Both the position numbers and the translations under genes were made by a program. A DNA stretch of 17,629 nt from Clostridia bacterium (GTDB lineage: Bacteria; Bacillota; Clostridia; Oscillospirales; CAG-272). Shown piece by piece: positions 13,958 to 17,629 of this stretch. The stretch spans positions 1-17,629 of the forward strand of contig JAFYMA010000009.1 of assembly GCA_017556845.1 (NCBI GenBank), given 5' to 3'. The notes beneath the pieces were generated by a model. It searched no databases, was not told the origin of the DNA, and was given only the letters and a program-made list of their open reading frames with translations. The stretch's first letter is position 1, and every line of letters begins with the position of its first letter.

Positions 13958-15357
13958 CGGTAACTGTTTTAACTGACGGTAAAAGCGTAAGCGTTGAGTG
14001 TGAAAGCGGCGAAAGACTCCTTGACGTCTGTGCAAGAGCAGGCGTTCTGCTTTGTGCAGATTGCGGAGGAGTCGGTGTATGCGGCAAATGCCGTGTAAGA
14101 TGCACGGGCGGACTTTCTCCTGCCGACGAAGAGGAAATATCGCATCTTAAATCTGAAATAGACATCGGAATACGCCTTGCTTGTAAGGCAAAGGTAGTAT
14201 CCGATGCTTGCGTTTTCGTTTTACAGCAAAAAGCAGAGGATATTGAAATTCCGAACGGTGTCACAGTACCAAACGGTGTTTTGTGCGTCGATCTCGGAAC
14301 GAGCAATATATGCCTTGCATACAGCGAAAACGGCGTAACCAAAGGAAGATCGCTCGTTAATCCGCAATGCATATACGGCTCTGACGTAATATCAAGAATA
14401 TGCGCATCAAAGGATCATCTTTCGGCTCTTAACTCGTCGGTGGACATCTTGCTTTCCGATTTTAAAGCGGATAAAAGAATAATATCGGGCAATACCGTAA
14501 TGCAGTATATATATTGCGGTATTGACCCGTTGCCTCTCGGGCGCTCGCCGTATACGAACGATGAAAAGTTCGGCAAGTGGTACGGAGATGACTATATGCT
14601 TCCGTGTATCGGGGCTTTCGTCGGAGGAGACGTTGTAAGCGGTCTTTATTACGCACTTGAAAACGGAATGATCGACGGCGAAACGTCGCTGTATCTTGAC
14701 GTCGGCACGAACGGTGAAACGGTGCTTATACACAACGGGCAGATGACTGCGTGCGCCGCCGCGGCAGGTCCTTGCTTCGAGGGTGCGGGCATTGAGTGCG
14801 GTATGAAGGCGTCAGACGGCGCAATATACTCCTGCTCTGTATCAAACGGCGAAATAAAATGCTCGTCGCTTGGTCAAGGAAAGGCAAAAGGCATTTGCGG
14901 AACGGGTCTTGTCAGCATTGCAGCTTGCCTTCTTGATATAGGACAGATCACCGATACGGGACTTTTGAAAGATCAGGTGTACAGTCTTTGCCCTGACGGC
15001 AGCGTATATATAACACGGCACGACGTAAGAGCGCTTCAAAGCGCAAAGGCGGCTATACGAGCGGGAATTGAGATACTCTGTAAAAAGGCTTCCATCACGC
15101 CCGATATGATACAAACGGTGTATCTTGCAGGGGCGTTCGGAGAAAAGCTCAATACTCTCCACGCCGTAAGAACGGGACTTATACCGAACGTGAAAACCGT
15201 AAAGCTCGGCAACTCCTCTTTGTACGGAGCTTGTATGCTATCATCAGATAGCAGTCATTTTCCGAAAATAAAAGCACTTGCAGACAAAATACGGTATATC
15301 GAATTGTCCGATGAGGAGCAGTTTGACGAAATATATTTGTCAAGCATGGCGTTTTAA
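13954..15357 (+). CDS. Ferredoxin/ASKHA ATPase, RACo-like corrinoid activator (DUF4445 type)
   Basis: A 467-residue protein combining a [2Fe-2S] ferredoxin domain with an actin/Hsp70-like ATPase. Cluster cysteines are C37, C43 and C46 (CGGVGVCGKC) plus C77 (GIRLAC), the plant-type pattern. The ATPase part begins at LCVDLGTSN (~110-118) with a second phosphate loop LYLDVGTNGET (~248-258) and an adenosine-type motif YLAGAFGEKL (~390-399). Proteins of this architecture (RACo, RamA) use ATP to reduce inactive Co(II) corrinoid on methyltransferases. This one is shorter than typical RACo (~600 residues or more): only ~20 residues separate the two domains, so the linker and middle regions are missing or reduced. 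It starts within the stop codon of the transporter gene (ATGA), so they are co-translated. No corrinoid protein is nearby, and its client is unknown. Confidence 0.82.
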   Translation: MTVTVLTDGKSVSVECESGERLLDVCARAGVLLCADCGGVGVCGKCRVRCTGGLSPADEEEISHLKSEIDIGIRLACKAKVVSDACVFVLQQKAEDIEIPNGVTVPNGVLCVDLGTSNICLAYSENGVTKGRSLVNPQCIYGSDVISRICASKDHLSALNSSVDILLSDFKADKRIISGNTVMQYIYCGIDPLPLGRSPYTNDEKFGKWYGDDYMLPCIGAFVGGDVVSGLYYALENGMIDGETSLYLDVGTNGETVLIHNGQMTACAAAAGPCFEGAGIECGMKASDGAIYSCSVSNGEIKCSSLGQGKAKGICGTGLVSIAACLLDIGQITDTGLLKDQVYSLCPDGSVYITRHDVRALQSAKAAIRAGIEILCKKASITPDMIQTVYLAGAFGEKLNTLHAVRTGLIPNVKTVKLGNSSLYGACMLSSDSSHFPKIKALADKIRYIELSDEEQFDEIYLSSMAF

Positions 15358-15447
15358 ATAATTTACACAAATTTTCCACATTTATTATATATAATAGTTT
15401 TTGCGCGTTATATAATTATAAAATAACACGACAAAAGAGGTGATACG
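15358..15447 (+). promoter_or_regulatory. AT-rich promoter region of gdpP
   Basis: A 90-base AT-rich gap with two TATAAT hexamers (15390-15395 and 15411-15416). Neither has a clear -35 box at 17 bases. One probably serves gdpP-rplI. No terminator for the preceding gene is visible. Confidence 0.4.
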
Positions 15448-17526
15448 GTGAAACCGAATAATAAAAAATTCGCTCTGCGCCTGATACCGCAAATATATAT
15501 GACGCTCTGTACCGTGCTTTTTACGGTAGGATTTTCACTGTTTGCATATACGGAAAATCTGCCGAAGCCGTACGTAGTTGCTATATGCGTTGCATTGTAT
15601 CTTATCGTTGCGGTCGGCGGATATATCGTTTTGCGCAGAATATGCTCAGGAAAGCCGTCGGAGTACGGGGAATATATCGACTCGGACGTTTTTCATATAT
15701 TTGCATCAAAGTACAATCTTCCCGTTGCCGTAATGAACGAGGAAGCAAGGATCGAGTGGATGAACTCTGCCTTTGCCGAGCTGTTTGAGGATGAAAGCGA
15801 CCTTAAGGGAAAGCAGCTTTCCGATATTACGGATAATGTAAAGCTCGGAGAAATACATTCAAAGGGCAAGGAGGGGCTTGAAGCTACGTTATGCGGCAGA
15901 AGCTTCGTTTTGCGTTCCTTCAAGACTGCGTCAGCGGAAAACGTAAGATTTGCACTTGTCTGCACTCCCTCTGACGAGATAAAGCAGGTGCGTGAATCTT
16001 ATGAAAAAAAGCGTACCGTAATGGCTTATATCATACTTGACAACCTTGATTCGTCAGTCGTTCCTATGCAGGATGAGGCGCGTGCCGCGGCGGCAAAGGC
16101 TCAGAAGCTGCTTTTTGAATGGGCGGATGAGATGGGTGCGTTGATCCGTGAGTACGAAAGAGATAAGTATATAGTCGCATTCGACGGAGAAGATCTTGAC
16201 GCACTGCGTAAGGACGGATTTTCTATCCTTGACAAGATACGTCAGATAAAGATACAGGGTACTGACATATGCGTTACGGCGTCGGGCGGCGTTGCCGATA
16301 TAAACGGTACGCTTGCCGAAAAGGAAAGCGCCGCATCGTCAGCACTTGAAACTGCGCTTCAGCGAGGAGGCGACCAGATAGTATATAAAGACGATGAAAA
16401 GGTATTTTACTACGGCGGTACTGTCAAATCGACGATAAACGCATCAAGGGTCCTTGCGCGTATGTACGCCGTAATGCTTGAAAAGCTTATTAAATCAGCC
16501 GAAAACGTAGTTATAATGTCGCATAAGAATATTGACTATGACGGCTTCGGTGCTTGTATCGGAATAGCGAAGATCGCAATGTATCTCGGCGTCAGGGTGA
16601 ATATCGTATCCAATATAAGCAGAGAGGAAAGCGAGCACGTTTATAAGGACAAAAACCTTGAAATATGCTTGCAGACCGCAAGAAAAATGCCCGAATACGA
16701 AAGAGTGTTCGTCAATAAGGCAGAGGCGCAGGATATGATGTCGCCCGAAACACTGCTTATTATAACCGATGCAAATAATCCCAACGTGTTTGAAGCTCCC
16801 GAGCTTGTGCAAAGCACGGAGAAGCTCGTTTTCATCGACCACCACAGAAAAGCACCCGAAAATACGTTTGAAGCTGAAATGATGTATATATCTCCGACAG
16901 CCTCGTCAGCGTGCGAAATGATATCGGAAATATTGGAGGAGCTTTTGCCCCAGGGTATTTTGCAAAAGCAGGAGGCAAACCTTATGTTTGCCGGTATCAC
17001 CCTTGATACGAAGAACTTTTCACGCTCGTGCAGTGTAAGAACGTACAGTGCCGCGCAGTATCTCAGACGGCAGGGTGCAGATCAGTCCGACGTTGCTAAG
17101 TTTTTTACCGTAACGCAGGACGATTTCAACAAGGAAATGAAATTCCATAAGGATTTCAAAATATACAGAGGCAAATATGCAATTGCCGTAAAAACGGACG
17201 AGGGATTACCGGAGGAAGCCGCAGACGATAAGATAACGGCAGCGCGCGTTGCCGACAGTCTGCTTGAAATAGAGGGAATTGCCGCATCGTTTGCAATATG
17301 TAAGATAGGCGATACGGTAAACCTTTCCGTAAGAAGCAACGGCAAAATAAACATCGGAAAAATGATGGAGAAATTCGGCGGCGGAGGCCACTATCAGAGC
17401 GCAGGCGCTCAGGTGACCGATATGACGCTTGAGCAGGTAGCCCGCAAGCTTCGCACCGTTATAGACGATCACGAAGCAGGTAAGCTTGACGGTGATATCA
17501 AAAAGCCGAAGGATAACGAAAACTGA
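15448..17526 (+). CDS. gdpP: Cyclic-di-AMP phosphodiesterase GdpP (DHH/DHHA1 type)
   Basis: Membrane-anchored enzyme that hydrolyses the essential second messenger c-di-AMP to pApA, affecting potassium and cell-wall homeostasis. Its 692 residues follow the GdpP order: two transmembrane helices (~14-34 and ~41-63), a PAS-like domain (~80-172), a degenerate GGDEF domain (~190-320, ending QRGGDQIVYK), a DHH domain with SHKNIDYDGFGA (358-369), D441, the DHH triad in FIDHHRK (462-468) and D520 (AGITLDTKNF), and DHHA1 with FGGGGHYQSAG (643-653). Metal-ligand residues are present; the first motif is less canonical than the common HxxPDxDAxG. The start is GTG at 15448 with AGAGGTGA closely upstream; no ATG suits. 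rplI follows after 28 bases, the order also known in other Firmicutes. Confidence 0.95.
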   Translation: MKPNNKKFALRLIPQIYMTLCTVLFTVGFSLFAYTENLPKPYVVAICVALYLIVAVGGYIVLRRICSGKPSEYGEYIDSDVFHIFASKYNLPVAVMNEEARIEWMNSAFAELFEDESDLKGKQLSDITDNVKLGEIHSKGKEGLEATLCGRSFVLRSFKTASAENVRFALVCTPSDEIKQVRESYEKKRTVMAYIILDNLDSSVVPMQDEARAAAAKAQKLLFEWADEMGALIREYERDKYIVAFDGEDLDALRKDGFSILDKIRQIKIQGTDICVTASGGVADINGTLAEKESAASSALETALQRGGDQIVYKDDEKVFYYGGTVKSTINASRVLARMYAVMLEKLIKSAENVVIMSHKNIDYDGFGACIGIAKIAMYLGVRVNIVSNISREESEHVYKDKNLEICLQTARKMPEYERVFVNKAEAQDMMSPETLLIITDANNPNVFEAPELVQSTEKLVFIDHHRKAPENTFEAEMMYISPTASSACEMISEILEELLPQGILQKQEANLMFAGITLDTKNFSRSCSVRTYSAAQYLRRQGADQSDVAKFFTVTQDDFNKEMKFHKDFKIYRGKYAIAVKTDEGLPEEAADDKITAARVADSLLEIEGIAASFAICKIGDTVNLSVRSNGKINIGKMMEKFGGGGHYQSAGAQVTDMTLEQVARKLRTVIDDHEAGKLDGDIKKPKDNEN

Positions 17527-17540
17527 TAAAAATTCCATAA

Positions 17541-17546
17541 GTGAGG
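17541..17546 (+). promoter_or_regulatory. Ribosome-binding site of rplI
   Basis: GTGAGG eight bases before the ATG at 17555, in the 28-base gap after gdpP; no promoter or terminator is visible in that gap. Confidence 0.75.
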
Positions 17547-17554
17547 TTAATAAT

Positions 17555-17629
17555 ATGAAGGTTATATTGCTTAAAAACGTACCCGGTCAGGGTAAAGAGG
17601 GTGAAGTCGTAAACGTATCCGACGGATAC
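17555..17629 (+). CDS. rplI: 50S ribosomal protein L9 (start only; cut by window end)
   Basis: The first 25 residues, MKVILLKNVPGQGKEGEVVN and on, are the highly conserved N-terminus of ribosomal protein L9, which binds 23S rRNA in the large subunit. Position directly after gdpP supports this. The remaining ~120 residues lie beyond the window. Confidence 0.95.
   Translation, partial: MKVILLKNVPGQGKEGEVVNVSDGY

Noticed and set aside
1..17629. CRISPR array, tRNA or rRNA genes, complete insertion sequence, toxin-antitoxin pair.
   Set aside because: No regularly spaced repeats, tRNA-like cloverleaf, rRNA sequence, full transposase or small gene pair was found when reading both strands.

Overview
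The window looks like chromosomal DNA from an anaerobic Clostridia-class Firmicute, probably a gut or rumen Ruminococcus/Oscillospiraceae-type organism. This is inferred from the gdpP-rplI gene order, the T-box riboswitch, sigma-A type promoters, strong Shine-Dalgarno sites with some TTG and GTG starts, moderate GC content, and an anaerobe-type corrinoid-activator-like ATPase. The genus is a guess; no rRNA gene is present.

Layout. (1) 1-600: the 3' end of a large serine recombinase, truncated by the window edge. It marks the edge of a probable integrated mobile element, with a terminator-like hairpin inside the end of the gene and a palindrome just downstream that could be an attachment site. 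(2) 620-2460: an ECF-type sigma factor with a C-terminal extension of about 380 residues, minus strand, flanked by two near-identical ~50-bp hairpin repeats in inverted orientation. (3) 2416-6117, minus strand: a three-gene operon for an AMP-forming acyl-CoA ligase, a xylose-isomerase-like TIM-barrel protein and an amidohydrolase. It has a consensus promoter and a T-box riboswitch whose specifier I read as CUC (leucine). (4) 6141-10097, minus strand: a second operon holding a GAP1-like protein of unknown function and an aspartate kinase, from a near-perfect TTGACA/TATAAT promoter. (5) From about 10170, plus strand: thymidylate kinase with an unusual 100-residue N-terminal extension, phosphoglycerate mutase (gpmI), a split chromate-transporter pair, and a ferredoxin/ASKHA protein of the corrinoid-activator (RACo) type. 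The last three genes are joined by 4-base ATGA overlaps. (6) 15448-17629, plus strand: the c-di-AMP phosphodiesterase gdpP followed by rplI (ribosomal protein L9, cut by the window end).

How it works together. The most informative unit is the T-box operon. Leucyl-tRNA T-boxes normally control leuS or leucine biosynthesis and uptake, whereas here the first gene is an acyl-CoA ligase. A coherent hypothesis is that the ligase activates a branched-chain acid such as isovalerate, so that leucine can be made by reductive carboxylation, a route known physiologically in rumen bacteria. That substrate is inference. Other points worth a second look are the inverted hairpin pair around the sigma gene, the GAP1-like gene without a partner GTPase in view, the extended thymidylate kinase, and the compact RACo-like protein translationally coupled to a chromate-transporter pair. 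I saw no tRNA, rRNA, CRISPR array or complete insertion sequence. No gene-free stretch exceeds about 360 bases, and the longest (5787-6140) is filled by the T-box leader and its promoter.
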